Source of the DNA: Pedobacter soli
GTDB lineage: Bacteria; Bacteroidota; Bacteroidia; Sphingobacteriales; Sphingobacteriaceae
Direction of reading: 5' to 3'
Assembly: GCF_900101435.1 (NCBI RefSeq)
Contig: NZ_FMZH01000012.1
Coordinates: forward strand, 1-64,000
DNA: 64,000 nt
Position numbers and translations under genes: made by a program. Shown piece by piece: positions 1-9,580 of this stretch. Under the pieces are notes generated by a model. It saw only the letters and a list, made by a program, of their open reading frames with translations, was not told the origin of the DNA and did not search any database. Within the stretch, counting starts at the first letter, position 1; every line of letters starts with the position of its first letter.

Positions 1-578
1 CCTTGATCAGGAGAAAGAAATACAGATCCTATAAGGGTGAGTTAGGAAAAATTGCACCCAATTTATTGAATCGAGATTTTAATTCAGCACAACCTTGCCA
101 GAAGTGGGCCACCGACATTACAGAATTCAAAGTGGGGGATAAAAAACTGTATCTATCTCCAATCATAGAATTATTTAATGGGGAAATTCTCAGCTATAAC
201 TTATCTGAGTCTCCAAATTTTGAACAGGTATCCCTTATGTTGAAAGATGCGTTCAAAAAGATAAATAGGAACACAAACCTGATTTTACACTCTGATCAGG
301 GATGGCAATATCAGATGAAAGAACATCAGCGAATGCTGAAAAAGAAAGGCATTAGGCAGAGCATGTCCAAAAAAGGTAACTGCCTGGATAATGCCATTAT
401 TGAGAATTTCTTTGGCATCATAAAGTCGGAACTATTCTATCTTAATAAGTACAGTGCAATCAATGAACTTAAACAGGATATAAAAAATTACATTGAATAC
501 TATAATAACGATCGAATAAAACTCAATCTAAAAGGAATGAGCCCGATAAAATATCGAGCTCATCACATTAATAATTAA
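1..578 (+). CDS. IS3-family transposase (OrfB, integrase core), 5' partial
   Basis: DDE transposase/integrase catalysing strand transfer of an IS3-family element, closest in style to the IS150 group. The visible 191 residues are the catalytic rve core. The three acidic residues sit in WATDIT (first Asp), LHSDQGWQY (second Asp) and DNAIIENFFG (catalytic Glu), followed by the usual C-terminal YIEYYNNDRIK and MSPIKY segments. Full OrfB proteins of this group are about 270-290 residues, so about 90 N-terminal residues and the upstream OrfA lie outside the window. The first in-frame start codon seen (TTG at 3) is inside the protein and is not a real start. The reading frame is intact to its stop, and the right terminal repeat follows 12 bases later, so this end of the element looks undamaged. 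Confidence 0.9.
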   Translation, partial: LIRRKKYRSYKGELGKIAPNLLNRDFNSAQPCQKWATDITEFKVGDKKLYLSPIIELFNGEILSYNLSESPNFEQVSLMLKDAFKKINRNTNLILHSDQGWQYQMKEHQRMLKKKGIRQSMSKKGNCLDNAIIENFFGIIKSELFYLNKYSAINELKQDIKNYIEYYNNDRIKLNLKGMSPIKYRAHHINN

Positions 579-589
579 TTGCTAATTTC

Positions 590-613
590 GTCCAACTTTT
601 GGGGTGCACTTCA
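590..613. repeat. Right terminal inverted repeat of the IS3-family element
   Basis: The 24 bases just after the transposase stop read, on the minus strand, TGAAGTGCACCCCAAAAGTTGGAC. This begins with TG and has the form of terminal repeats I know from IS3-family elements of Bacteroidota. The partner left repeat is outside the window, so the target duplication cannot be verified. The element ends 39 bases from the stop codon of the fucosidase gene and does not interrupt it. Confidence 0.7.
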
Positions 614-652
614 CAAATACAACTGTCCTCTTTTTGATATGCATCCTATCAG

Positions 653-2158
653 TTACCCTTTCTCATCCAAAAGATACAAACCAAACTCGGCTAATGTAGG
701 GTTTAACCGCGAAGCCAATATTTTAAACCTCACCTGCTTAGTGGTAACGGCATTAAACTTCAGCAAACGTTTGTAGCCTACTGTAGTGCCCATTGCAAAA
801 TTCTTCCACTGCTTACCATCAAAATACTCAGCTTCAAACTTTTCAATACGTTGCCCCACGGCTATGTTTTCTTGTAAAGCAAGTACATTAAAAGTTGCAT
901 TATTGGTCCAGTTTAACTGGATAGTAGCAGTAGTATCTTTACCTGTAGTAGTAAAATAGGTATTTAATTTACCATCAAACATGGCTTTTAAACCTTTGCC
1001 AGTTGTTGATGTAGCGGTTGCCGTCTGAGCAATATTGTGGCTAAACGTACTTTTCATTTTGCGTCCAAAAGCAGCCAGGTTTTTAACATCACTTTCGGCA
1101 ATAAGCCCTTTTTTATCTGGTGGAATATTTAAAAGCAAAACACCGTTTCTGCCTACCGAAGTGAAATAGATATCCATTAGTTTAGCGGGCATTTTTACTT
1201 TTGCATCTTCATTGCTGTGGTAAAACCATCCCGGACGGATACTCACATCGGTTTCGGCCGGATACCATACCAAACCTTTTGCATTGGCCAGTTTACTGCG
1301 GCTGCCACGATCCTGATCTTTGTACGATCCGGTTAAGGTTGGGATCACATTTACATCTTTTTGAGATAAAGCAGCAATTTTTTCCTGGCTCTGCTCGCCC
1401 ATAGGCAACACACTCCATTCAGTTTCGCGCCCAACGCCAGTTTCGGTACCCACCCAGCGTACATCAGGCCCCTGCACAGCAATAACCGCCTGTGGTTGTA
1501 ATTTCCTGATTAAGGTGTACCAGCTATTAAAATCATATACCTGCTTTTTGCCATTAGGGCCTTCGCCATTTGCGCCGTCAAACCAAACCTCATCTACCTT
1601 ACCGTATTGGGTTAACAGTTCAGTTAACTGGTTAACAAAATAAGTATTGTAAGCATCAGTTCCGTACAAAGCATTATTGCGGTCCCAGGGCGATAAATAA
1701 ACACCAAAACCAATGTTATATTTTCTGCAGGCATCGGCTACTTCTTTTATAATATCGCCTTTACCTTGTTTGTATGGTGTATTTTTGATGCTGTGCTCCG
1801 TAAACTTACTTGGCCATAAGCAAAAACCATCGTGGTGCTTGGCGGTAATAATGGCCTGCTTAAAACCAGCCTCCTTTATGGCTTTAACCCATTGTTCGGC
1901 ATCTAATTGCGCGGGATTAAAAGCCCTGATATCTTCCTTGCCATCGCCCCATTCCCTATCGGTAAAAGTATTAATACCAAAGTGAAAAAAAGCCGTTAAC
2001 TCGAGCATTTGCCAGCGCAACTGCCGTGGCGAGGGGGTTACATTGGCAGCCTTGGTAATGATGGTGCTTTCACTATCGTCTGGCGAAAGGCTAACAATGC
2101 TTTTTTGTGCATAGACCTGCGTGCAGAGCAGGGAAATTAAAAAAATAATCTTTTTCAT
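653..2158 (-). CDS. Alpha-L-fucosidase, GH29, with C-terminal discoidin-like domain
   Basis: Exported glycosidase that removes alpha-L-fucose from glycans, a retaining enzyme of family GH29. A signal peptide (residues 1-17, ending VYAQ) is followed by the GH29 barrel: FFHFGINTFTDREWGDG, AKHHDGFCLWPS, and VDEVWFDGANG, in which Asp194 is the expected nucleophile. The FHFGINTF form is typical of the GH29 subfamily that acts on branched alpha-1,3/1,4-fucosyl linkages; this is inference. Residues ~370-500 look like a discoidin-type (F5/8C) carbohydrate-binding fold. At 501 residues it has normal length. It is the last gene before the IS element and lies 137 bases downstream of susD on the same strand, so it is the enzyme of the SusC/SusD locus, perhaps transcribed separately because a hairpin lies between them. 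Confidence 0.93.
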   Translation of the reverse strand: MKKIIFLISLLCTQVYAQKSIVSLSPDDSESTIITKAANVTPSPRQLRWQMLELTAFFHFGINTFTDREWGDGKEDIRAFNPAQLDAEQWVKAIKEAGFKQAIITAKHHDGFCLWPSKFTEHSIKNTPYKQGKGDIIKEVADACRKYNIGFGVYLSPWDRNNALYGTDAYNTYFVNQLTELLTQYGKVDEVWFDGANGEGPNGKKQVYDFNSWYTLIRKLQPQAVIAVQGPDVRWVGTETGVGRETEWSVLPMGEQSQEKIAALSQKDVNVIPTLTGSYKDQDRGSRSKLANAKGLVWYPAETDVSIRPGWFYHSNEDAKVKMPAKLMDIYFTSVGRNGVLLLNIPPDKKGLIAESDVKNLAAFGRKMKSTFSHNIAQTATATSTTGKGLKAMFDGKLNTYFTTTGKDTTATIQLNWTNNATFNVLALQENIAVGQRIEKFEAEYFDGKQWKNFAMGTTVGYKRLLKFNAVTTKQVRFKILASRLNPTLAEFGLYLLDEKG

Positions 2159-2212
2159 TTGTGTTGTTGGTTGTATTGGATAAACTCAATTTGAGGTTAT
2201 AAATTTATGCAT

Positions 2213-2238
2213 AAAAGCAACAGCAATTCTGCTGCTGC
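2213..2238 (-). terminator. Candidate terminator after susD
   Basis: On the minus strand GCAGCAGC, a six-base loop, GCTGTTGC and then TTTT follow the SusD stop codon by about 60 bases. All eight pairs form if one G-U pair is allowed. It could end or attenuate the sus transcript before the fucosidase gene. Confidence 0.45.
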
Positions 2239-2295
2239 CTTTAAAGAGCGCATATTTTAAAGATTGTTATAGCTGGCTTCAAAGTCTGCCCCGGT

Positions 2296-4173
2296 TTACC
2301 ATCCAGGATTTTGAACCAGTTTGGTGCTTTTCTGAATTTCTGCCAGTGGAATAGGCCATAAATAATAGGCACGGGTAAATACCCTGGTCTCGTATTGTGT
2401 ACGTTTAAGAAAATCGGCATCGGTTTCGGCCCCAACGTTCATACCATAAAAAGGCCCTCCCTGTGCGCCTTGCCCCGAAGCATTTTCGGCAATCATCCAC
2501 CTGCGCACATCAAAATACCGCTGTCCTTCAAAACAAAGTTCTACCCGGCTTTCTTTTCTGATGGCCTCGCGCTGCAAAGCCTGGTTGCCAATTATAGCCG
2601 GATTACTTACACTCCATTTTGGAATACCTGCACGTTCGCGAACCAGATCTACATACTGTGCAATTTTAGGGTCGGCCGGATTAACTTCATTTAATGCTTC
2701 GGCATATAAAAGGTAAAATTCTGCCAGGCGAAAGATAAAAGAAGGGCGGTAAAAAGTTTTCGGTGCCGTGGTTACCGACTGGCTTACTGTTCTGTTTAAA
2801 CGTTTGTACATGTTGTAGCCGGTAATCGAATAGTTAGAAGCAATGTCGTTACCATTCCCTTTGGTGAACTTAATCAGCGCATTGGTTACCGGCCATCTTT
2901 TTCCATGATAAACAATCGAAGCATAAAAACGGGGTTCGCGGTTTACATACATGTTAAAAGTTCCGGCTTCCGATCTTCCTGCAGGCACCTCGGTTACGGT
3001 AGAAAAACCTACCTCACTGTAACCCGATCCCGGATCGTTAATGGATTTACCGTTTTTCATAAAAAAGGCATCTACCAATTCCTGGGTAGGTCCAACATTT
3101 CCGTAGCCACCCTGACTGCGTGGGGTTGCCCGGCGCACCATACCATCTCCGGAAGAAATACTCCCGTAAGCTTCGTTACCGCTTGCCCAGATTACTTCAC
3201 TGTTCATGGCCTGAAACAACTGATAAATAGATTTATCGGGATCTAAAACGCCAGCCGTAAATTCGCGGTACAAATCATATTTACCCACCGAGAAATTAAT
3301 AAAATCCTGAAGTGCACTAACTGCCTTTTGCCATTTGTTATCATCTTTTGCCGGGAACAGTTTTTTACCACTTTTATTGGTTAAGGCCATGGCTTCAGCA
3401 AAACCTCCGTTGTACAATGGGCTTGCGGCCAGAACCAGTATTTTGGCCTTTACTGCCAGCGCAACACCTTTAGTTGGTAAGCCAAGATTATTGATATCAG
3501 TTAGGGAAATATATTCATCCAGATCAGGTGCTACCGCATCCATCTCTTTAGTCACAAAATTAACTACTTCGTCTACACTGTTGCGCTCAAAATCCAGATC
3601 GGCATCGTTTGGGTTAACGGTCTTATCCATAATCGGAACCGGCCCATACAGTTCGAATAACAAATAGTGATAATAGGCCCTTAAAAACCTGGCCTGTGCC
3701 ATTAGTTTTTTGTATTCAGGCTCTTCAATGGCATCGGCAACGGTACCACCGGATGAAGTGCCACCAACACGGGGTATAATTTTAGCATTGGCCATAAAAA
3801 CATTGGCCTGGCGGATATACAGGTATAAATCCCAGCGACTAAAGGGTGCACTTGAAGCATTAAAACCAGCAGGTGGTTCTACCCTGAAAGCGCCTTGCTG
3901 ATTTCTGTTTTCATCGGTAAAAGCTGGCCACGGGTTGTCTACTCCCCTAACGGCTGTAGTAGATAACTGAAAAACCATTGCCGATGAAGTGCCAATACCT
4001 GCAAAAATATTGCGGTGAAAGGCACGTGCATTAGCCGGTGTAGAAAAAATCTGGTCGAGTGTAAGCTGACCGGCTAATTCATCAGATACATTTAAATAGT
4101 TTTTACTGCAGGAACCCATACTGATGATTATGCAGCATAACAACAGGGCTTTATATATTTTTGATTTCATCAT
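2296..4173 (-). CDS. SusD/RagB-family glycan-binding outer-membrane lipoprotein
   Basis: Surface lipoprotein that captures oligosaccharides and passes them to its SusC partner. The N-terminus carries a lipoprotein signal with lipobox SMGSC (Cys ~23), then the SusD N-terminal TPR-type region (NARAFHRNIFAGIG, ARFLRAYYHYLLFELYGPVPIMD) and the C-terminal RagB/SusD region (RPSFIFRLAEFYLLYAEALNEVNP, RKESRVELCFEGQRYFDVRRWM). It ends with YYLWPIPLAEIQ and LVQNPGW, the standard SusD tail. At 625 residues it is normal for a large SusD. It starts 12 bases after the susC stop, so the two are co-transcribed. The substrate is not readable from sequence, but the adjacent GH29 gene suggests fucosylated glycans. 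Confidence 0.95.
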   Translation of the reverse strand: MMKSKIYKALLLCCIIISMGSCSKNYLNVSDELAGQLTLDQIFSTPANARAFHRNIFAGIGTSSAMVFQLSTTAVRGVDNPWPAFTDENRNQQGAFRVEPPAGFNASSAPFSRWDLYLYIRQANVFMANAKIIPRVGGTSSGGTVADAIEEPEYKKLMAQARFLRAYYHYLLFELYGPVPIMDKTVNPNDADLDFERNSVDEVVNFVTKEMDAVAPDLDEYISLTDINNLGLPTKGVALAVKAKILVLAASPLYNGGFAEAMALTNKSGKKLFPAKDDNKWQKAVSALQDFINFSVGKYDLYREFTAGVLDPDKSIYQLFQAMNSEVIWASGNEAYGSISSGDGMVRRATPRSQGGYGNVGPTQELVDAFFMKNGKSINDPGSGYSEVGFSTVTEVPAGRSEAGTFNMYVNREPRFYASIVYHGKRWPVTNALIKFTKGNGNDIASNYSITGYNMYKRLNRTVSQSVTTAPKTFYRPSFIFRLAEFYLLYAEALNEVNPADPKIAQYVDLVRERAGIPKWSVSNPAIIGNQALQREAIRKESRVELCFEGQRYFDVRRWMIAENASGQGAQGGPFYGMNVGAETDADFLKRTQYETRVFTRAYYLWPIPLAEIQKSTKLVQNPGW

Positions 4174-4185
4174 TTCTTCTTTGGA

Positions 4186-7100
4186 TTATAAATTAAACTC
4201 AATGCCAATGGTGTACGAACGTGGAATAGGATAATTTAGCCCTTCATTGGCATTGCCGATCTCAGGATCCCACATTTTAATGCTATCCCAAACGGCTATA
4301 TTGTTACCCATTAAATATATCCTGCCGGTTTCGAAACCAATTTTCCGCAGCATTTTTTTAGGGAAACGATACCCCAGTTCAATATTTTTTAAACGTATAA
4401 AACTGGCATCACGCAGCCACCAGGTGCTTGCTACCTGATTGTTTGCAAAACTGATAGAATGTAACCTTGGGAACATTACATTTTGGCTGGGATTAGCTTC
4501 TGTCCACCTGTCTGCCACTTCAGCCCTTAAATTTGATTCTTCTACACCAAAAGCAAACGGGAAAAAGTTACCTGCAGCGTTTTGGCCAAATACGGTTGAG
4601 GTTTTGGCTACGCCCTGAAAAAAGATACTTCCATAAAAGCCTTTATACTCGGCATTGAGGCCGAAGCCATACACAATGCCCGGGTTTGCAGGATTGCTGC
4701 CTGTATAGTAACTGCGGTCGAAATTATCAATCTTCCCATCACCGTTTAAATCCTTGTATTTAATATCACCGGGCCTAACTACTCCCCCCAGGGTGCTTAC
4801 CGGCAATCCTGGTTTTAAGGTATAGGTGCGTTTTCCTGCCGCATCGGTAGTCAGGGTGAAATCATTATCGGTATGTAAGCCATCGGCGGTATACAAATTC
4901 CACTCCCCTATGCTTGTACCGGTTTGGTTCATCCAGGGATAAGGTTGTGGCAGCTCATCAATCTCAAGTATTTTATTTTTGGCAATAGTTAAATTACCCC
5001 TTGCTGTTAATTTCAGCTCGCCAATATTTTGTTTAATGTTAACTGATCCATCCATCCCTTTGTTAGCTACGGAACCAAAGTTTTGCCATGGCGACTGCCT
5101 GAATCCGGTAACGCCCGAAACGGTGCGGCGTTGCAATAAAATACTGGAACGCAGGTTATTGAAATAATCGACAGAAAAATCGACAGCTCCTTTAAAAAAT
5201 TCGATATCTATTCCGTAATTCCTTTTGTTTTCAATCTCCCAGGTTAAATCGGGTGCTTCAAAACGTCCTTCTACAATACCATTTAGACCATTCAGAGAGC
5301 CGGTGCCACCAATTCCGATCGGATACCCGGTTGTGCCAGTGGTGTAGGTACCGCGGTAAAGAAACCTTGCCCCACCGGTATTATCGTTACCTGTTTTCCC
5401 CACAGATGCCCTGAATTTTAATGATGATACTACTTTGCGCAGTGCTTCGGGATAAAAAGGCTCATTGCTGGCAAACCAGGCACCACCTACTGCAGGGAAA
5501 AACCCAAACCGGTTTTCGGGTGAAAAAGCTTCACTACCGGTAATACCAAAATTCCCTTCTATTGAATATCGGTTGGCATAATTGTAAGTTACCCGGCCTA
5601 CGTAGGCTTGCTTTTTAAAGGCCAGGGCTTCACCTTGTTGCTGCGCCTCTTTTTGATAGGTTAACAACATGGCACCAACGGTGTGGTCGTTTGCGAAAAC
5701 CCGGTTATAATTTAATGAACTCTCTAAATAGATATTTTTTTGGCCGTTGCTTGTTTCTACAGGCTCGCCCAAAGTGGTTTCAGGATTTCCAACCTGAACA
5801 TAGATTAGTTTTCCATTGGCATCGCGCGAGGTTGCATTGAATTGTTTAGGCGATTTTAGCCTGTTCATGTAATAGTTCATGGTAGCATCGAAACTAACAA
5901 TGCCTTTAAAGCTCAATCCTTTGGTTATAAAATCTAATTTCTGATCTAATGATAATTTGGATTGCAAACTTGTTCTCCACTCTTTGGCATAACCAGACTC
6001 CATTAATAAATTATATGGGTTTACCCTGTTACTACTTGGAATACCAGGGTGACCGGCTATGGTGCCATCAGAATAAACGGCCGGGAAGAGATAACCGGGC
6101 ACGCCCATCATCCTCGAAAATATGGCTGCAGTTCCGGTACCGGGGTAATTGGTTAAAAGATACTGTCCGCTCAAATCTACCCCCAAAATGGTTGTTTTGG
6201 TCACATTTAAATCGATATTGCTGCGCAGGTTATAACGCTTAAGACCTAAATTATTATCGTAAATATTGTTGGGATTGGATTTAAAAATCCCGTTTTCCTG
6301 ATAATAGGCCCCGGAAACAAAAAACTTAGCGATATCACCTCCACCCCTGAAATTTAAAGTATGGCGGGTATTAAAGGTATTATCCCTAAGCATAACATCC
6401 AGGAATTTGGTATTCGGATATAAATCAGGGTCTGTTCCGTTTTTATACAAAGCCAGTTGTTCATCTGTTTTAAACACTGGACTATCTTCATTCCTCAAGG
6501 CCTCATTGTAGGCAAAAAGGTAATCGTACGAGTCCATAAACTCGGGGAGCCTGGTGGGTTTATTCTGCGTATACTCGCCGCGGTAAGTAATTTTTGTTTT
6601 TTGTACTATACCACGTTTAGAAGTAATTAAAATTACACCATTAGCGCCTTCAGCCCCATATACCGCAGTAGCCGCGGCATCTTTCAATACGTTAAAGGTT
6701 TCAATTTCATCGGGCTCAATATCGGTCATAGCGCGGGGTATCCCGTCAACCAGTACCAGCGGATTGGTTCCACCTGCAAAAGAGCTTACCCCTCTGATCC
6801 AGAACTCGGCATTATCATAACCCGGTTCTCCCGATCGCTGAATAGCGATAATACCTGGCACCTGGCCTGCAATGGCATTGGTTAAGCTGCGCGTGGGTAC
6901 GCGCAATGCATCGCCCTTTACCGAAGCTACTGAACTAACCAGGCTACTCTTTTTTTGTTTACCAAAGCCAACCACGACCACATCACTCAGGTTAGCCTCA
7001 TCGTTTTTAAGCACCACGTTGATCACTGTACGACCATTTAGCGGTTGTTCCTGACTCTTGTAGCTTAACAAACTAAAAACAAGTACCGCCCCCTCCGGCA

Positions 7101-7623
7101 CTCCTTTTAATACAAAGGCACCGTTTCCATCAGTAGCAGTGCCGATAGTAGGTTTATTTTTAACCTGTACCGTAACACCCGGTAATGCAAGCCCCGAGGT
7201 ATCTTTTACTGTTCCGGTAATGGTTAAGACCTTTAGGGCAATTGGATTTATTTTAGCTGTTTCTAAAATGGTGATGGTTTCTCCGTGAATCCTGAACCCT
7301 AAACCCGAGCCTTGCAAAGCTTTACTTAAGGCGGTATTGATATCGGCATTGCTTACTTTAAAGGTAACCCGAAAAGCCTTTTGGATGATTTCTTCGTTAT
7401 AAAGAAACCGGTAACTGGTCTGTTTATTCAACTCGGCAAAAACAGTTTTTAGTTCCGCATTTTTTACCGAAATATTAACCTGCTGTGCCCTTCCCTTGGC
7501 GAATACACCAATCTGAAGCACAAAGATTAAAAGGGTAATAAGTTTCATAATTCTGATCACTATAGGTATACCGGAAATTGCTTCCCGATGGGCAATATTT
7601 TGTCTGTGACAAAAGAAATTCAT
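4186..7623 (-). CDS. SusC/RagA-type TonB-linked outer-membrane transporter with STN domain
   Basis: TonB-dependent outer-membrane transporter of glycans. Order of parts: signal segment, STN domain (residues ~50-120, from VNISVKNAELKTVFAEL to TITIL), CarboxypepD_reg-like domain (~130-215), plug (~225-340, with DVVVVGFGKQKK, IRGVSSFAGGTNPLVLVDG and the SusC-type DAAATAVYGAEGANGVILI) and a beta-barrel ending YTIGIEFNL. The STN domain is the part that signals to FecR, matching the ECF sigma/FecR genes directly upstream. The start at 7623 gives a 25-residue N-terminal extension before MKLITLL; such extensions are common in Sphingobacteriaceae STN-SusC proteins. The Met at 7548 is an alternative start. 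Confidence 0.95.
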   Translation of the reverse strand: MNFFCHRQNIAHREAISGIPIVIRIMKLITLLIFVLQIGVFAKGRAQQVNISVKNAELKTVFAELNKQTSYRFLYNEEIIQKAFRVTFKVSNADINTALSKALQGSGLGFRIHGETITILETAKINPIALKVLTITGTVKDTSGLALPGVTVQVKNKPTIGTATDGNGAFVLKGVPEGAVLVFSLLSYKSQEQPLNGRTVINVVLKNDEANLSDVVVVGFGKQKKSSLVSSVASVKGDALRVPTRSLTNAIAGQVPGIIAIQRSGEPGYDNAEFWIRGVSSFAGGTNPLVLVDGIPRAMTDIEPDEIETFNVLKDAAATAVYGAEGANGVILITSKRGIVQKTKITYRGEYTQNKPTRLPEFMDSYDYLFAYNEALRNEDSPVFKTDEQLALYKNGTDPDLYPNTKFLDVMLRDNTFNTRHTLNFRGGGDIAKFFVSGAYYQENGIFKSNPNNIYDNNLGLKRYNLRSNIDLNVTKTTILGVDLSGQYLLTNYPGTGTAAIFSRMMGVPGYLFPAVYSDGTIAGHPGIPSSNRVNPYNLLMESGYAKEWRTSLQSKLSLDQKLDFITKGLSFKGIVSFDATMNYYMNRLKSPKQFNATSRDANGKLIYVQVGNPETTLGEPVETSNGQKNIYLESSLNYNRVFANDHTVGAMLLTYQKEAQQQGEALAFKKQAYVGRVTYNYANRYSIEGNFGITGSEAFSPENRFGFFPAVGGAWFASNEPFYPEALRKVVSSLKFRASVGKTGNDNTGGARFLYRGTYTTGTTGYPIGIGGTGSLNGLNGIVEGRFEAPDLTWEIENKRNYGIDIEFFKGAVDFSVDYFNNLRSSILLQRRTVSGVTGFRQSPWQNFGSVANKGMDGSVNIKQNIGELKLTARGNLTIAKNKILEIDELPQPYPWMNQTGTSIGEWNLYTADGLHTDNDFTLTTDAAGKRTYTLKPGLPVSTLGGVVRPGDIKYKDLNGDGKIDNFDRSYYTGSNPANPGIVYGFGLNAEYKGFYGSIFFQGVAKTSTVFGQNAAGNFFPFAFGVEESNLRAEVADRWTEANPSQNVMFPRLHSISFANNQVASTWWLRDASFIRLKNIELGYRFPKKMLRKIGFETGRIYLMGNNIAVWDSIKMWDPEIGNANEGLNYPIPRSYTIGIEFNL

Positions 7624-7690
7624 ACTTTCGTTTGATTTAGGTTAGAGAAATAAGTTCGGTTTTACACTGTTTTTTCGTGTCTGAATTACT

Positions 7691-7718
7691 TACCGGAGGT
7701 GGTGGTACACTTCCGGTA
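7691..7718. other. Hairpin in the fecR-susC gap
   Basis: Inside the 165-base gap between the FecR stop and the SusC start, TACCGGA and TCCGGTA form a seven-base-pair stem around a 14-base loop. No T-tract follows on the minus strand, so it is more likely a leader structure or processing site than a terminator. No clear promoter was seen in this gap. Confidence 0.3.
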
Positions 7719-7788
7719 TTCATTTTTTCAGACATGGATGGTTCTGTCTGCTTTTACATCATATTTTTTCGGTTTGGTTTATATTTGG

Positions 7789-8952
7789 TTAATTGATAAT
7801 CAGGTTGCGGCCTTCTATACCGAAAGAGCGGTTACTTACATCTTTAAGCATATCCAGTACCTCGCTTAACTTAGCCTTTCTGCTTACATGCCCAGTGATA
7901 TGGATTTCTGGTATTTTAGTTTTATAAATGAGTTTTAAATCGTACCATCTGCTTATTTCAGTCAAAACGGGCTCCAGTGCATCATTACTGAAATAGAAAT
8001 CGCCTTTACACCAAGCCACGGCTTTATCTAGATCACCTTTTGCAACTACAATGTTCTGCTGATCAGACAATGCCTGTTTTCCGGGAACGAGGATACTACT
8101 ACTTTCTCCGTTTCTTACCTTAACTGAACCTTCTAAAAGTGTGGTTTTGGCAGTTTGGTTATAGGCTGAGACGTTAAAATGGGTACCTAAAACTTCAACT
8201 TCCGACCCGTTAAGCTTTACTTTAAAGGGACGGGCAGCATCTTTTGCTACTTCGAAATAGGCTTCGCCCTTTAAGCTTACCAACCGCTCATTGTCTGCAA
8301 AACTAACCGGAAATTCCAGTTCAGACATCGCATTCAACATAACTTTTGAACCATCAGGCAAGGTTACTTTATAAGTACCGGCTTTAGGTACAATAAGCGT
8401 ATTGAATTTTGTAGCTGCAAGCGCATTGGTGGCCGACTGACCATAACTGATTTCCCCCTGATTACTCACAATAGTGGTTCCTTTTTCATCACCGATTATC
8501 TGCTTTTCTTTATCTAAGGTTATTTGGGTTCCATCCGAAAGAATCAGTTTAGCGGTTTGGGTACCTGGCAAAACATCGTTCTGGTAGGTCTTAGTAATAT
8601 CAGCCACAATTCCCGGATCAGCTTTATTTAAATTAAAATAGAAAAGAAAAACTCCAATAACTGCAATCAAAATAGCGGCATATTTAAGCCATCCATACCG
8701 GTTCTTGCGTTGAACAACCTGAGGTGTCTGAAAACGGTTATTAACCTTGTGCCAGGCCTGATCTACATCCACACTATCCATGTTGGACAGACGCGCTGCA
8801 GTGGGCTCGGCAGCACGGTAAGCTTCCAATATCCTATACCTTTCTTCATCAGCTGCCAATAGTAACTTCAATCGCTCCTCCTCTTGAGGGGTTAAGGTAC
8901 AAAGCAGATATCCGGAAATTAATGCTGACAATTCAAAGGCTTCTTCTTTCAT
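7789..8952 (-). CDS. FecR-family anti-sigma factor
   Basis: Inner-membrane sigma regulator that holds the neighbouring ECF sigma factor and responds to contact with the STN domain of SusC. The protein has a cytoplasmic N-terminus (residues 1-88), one membrane helix (~90-106, KYAAILIAVIGVFLFYF), a periplasmic FecR domain (~190-285, GTYKVTLPDGSKVMLNAMSELEFP, VEVLGTHFNVSAY) and a C-terminal DUF4974-type secretin-like domain (~310-387, FYFSNDALEPVLTEISRWYDLKL). At 387 residues it is typical of Bacteroidota FecR. It lies 67 bases downstream of the sigma gene on the same strand. Confidence 0.94.
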   Translation of the reverse strand: MKEEAFELSALISGYLLCTLTPQEEERLKLLLAADEERYRILEAYRAAEPTAARLSNMDSVDVDQAWHKVNNRFQTPQVVQRKNRYGWLKYAAILIAVIGVFLFYFNLNKADPGIVADITKTYQNDVLPGTQTAKLILSDGTQITLDKEKQIIGDEKGTTIVSNQGEISYGQSATNALAATKFNTLIVPKAGTYKVTLPDGSKVMLNAMSELEFPVSFADNERLVSLKGEAYFEVAKDAARPFKVKLNGSEVEVLGTHFNVSAYNQTAKTTLLEGSVKVRNGESSSILVPGKQALSDQQNIVVAKGDLDKAVAWCKGDFYFSNDALEPVLTEISRWYDLKLIYKTKIPEIHITGHVSRKAKLSEVLDMLKDVSNRSFGIEGRNLIIN

Positions 8953-9019
8953 CGTTTATATTGGCTATATAACTAAGAAACCTGAAGGGCAAAAAAGGAT
9001 GGAAAATATTTTAAAAAAA

Positions 9020-9580
9020 TTAATGGTGGAGATACATGACCGTAAAAAGTGCCATTGCAGCTTTACCAAGGTGGATTTTCATTAAAGATAAGGCACGTTT
9101 TTTCTGACTTTTAACGGTATTTATGCTAATATTCATCAGCTTGGCAATTTCGCTGTTGCTTAATCCTTCTAAATAGCCATATCTGATTACCATAGCACAT
9201 CCTGGCGGAAGGGCATTGATCTGATCATAAATTTCAGCAATAATCTCGGTATGAATAATACTTTCCAGAATCTGCGGATCAGAATAAATATCCAGGGGAT
9301 TGTTTTTATGATAAACATCAACCACATTATTGTGTCTGATTTTATTTAAACAGGCATTTTTTACGGTTGTGTATAAAAATGATTTTACCGCATTGAAATT
9401 GGCTGCGATACTTTCCTGCTGCTCTAAATAAACCACGAAAGCATCCTGTGCCACATCTTCAGCCAGTTCTTTATCCTTTAAAAGGTAATACGCAAAATCG
9501 TATAAACGCCGGTAAAGCCCCTTAAAAAGCTGCTCTGGTTGCAAAACATCAACAACATCTTCGCCGTTTTTACTGAACAT
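9020..9580 (-). CDS. RNA polymerase ECF-type sigma-70 factor
   Basis: Alternative sigma factor of the FecI-like type, expected to drive the susC/susD genes when glycan is present. Region 2 covers residues ~20-85 (LYDFAYYLLKDKELAEDVAQDAFVVYLE) and region 4 covers ~125-175 (LPPGCAMVIRYGYLEGLSNSEIAKLMNISINTVKSQKKRAL), with the helix-turn-helix clear in the latter. At 186 residues it is normal length. It heads the sigma, FecR, SusC, SusD, fucosidase series. No TAnnTTTG box could be assigned confidently upstream. Confidence 0.95.
   Translation of the reverse strand: MFSKNGEDVVDVLQPEQLFKGLYRRLYDFAYYLLKDKELAEDVAQDAFVVYLEQQESIAANFNAVKSFLYTTVKNACLNKIRHNNVVDVYHKNNPLDIYSDPQILESIIHTEIIAEIYDQINALPPGCAMVIRYGYLEGLSNSEIAKLMNISINTVKSQKKRALSLMKIHLGKAAMALFTVMYLHH

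Noticed and set aside
579-776. Plus-strand frame of 65 codons across the IS end and fucosidase tail
   Set aside because: It begins inside the IS border and runs antisense through the fucosidase C-terminus; no domain-like sequence.
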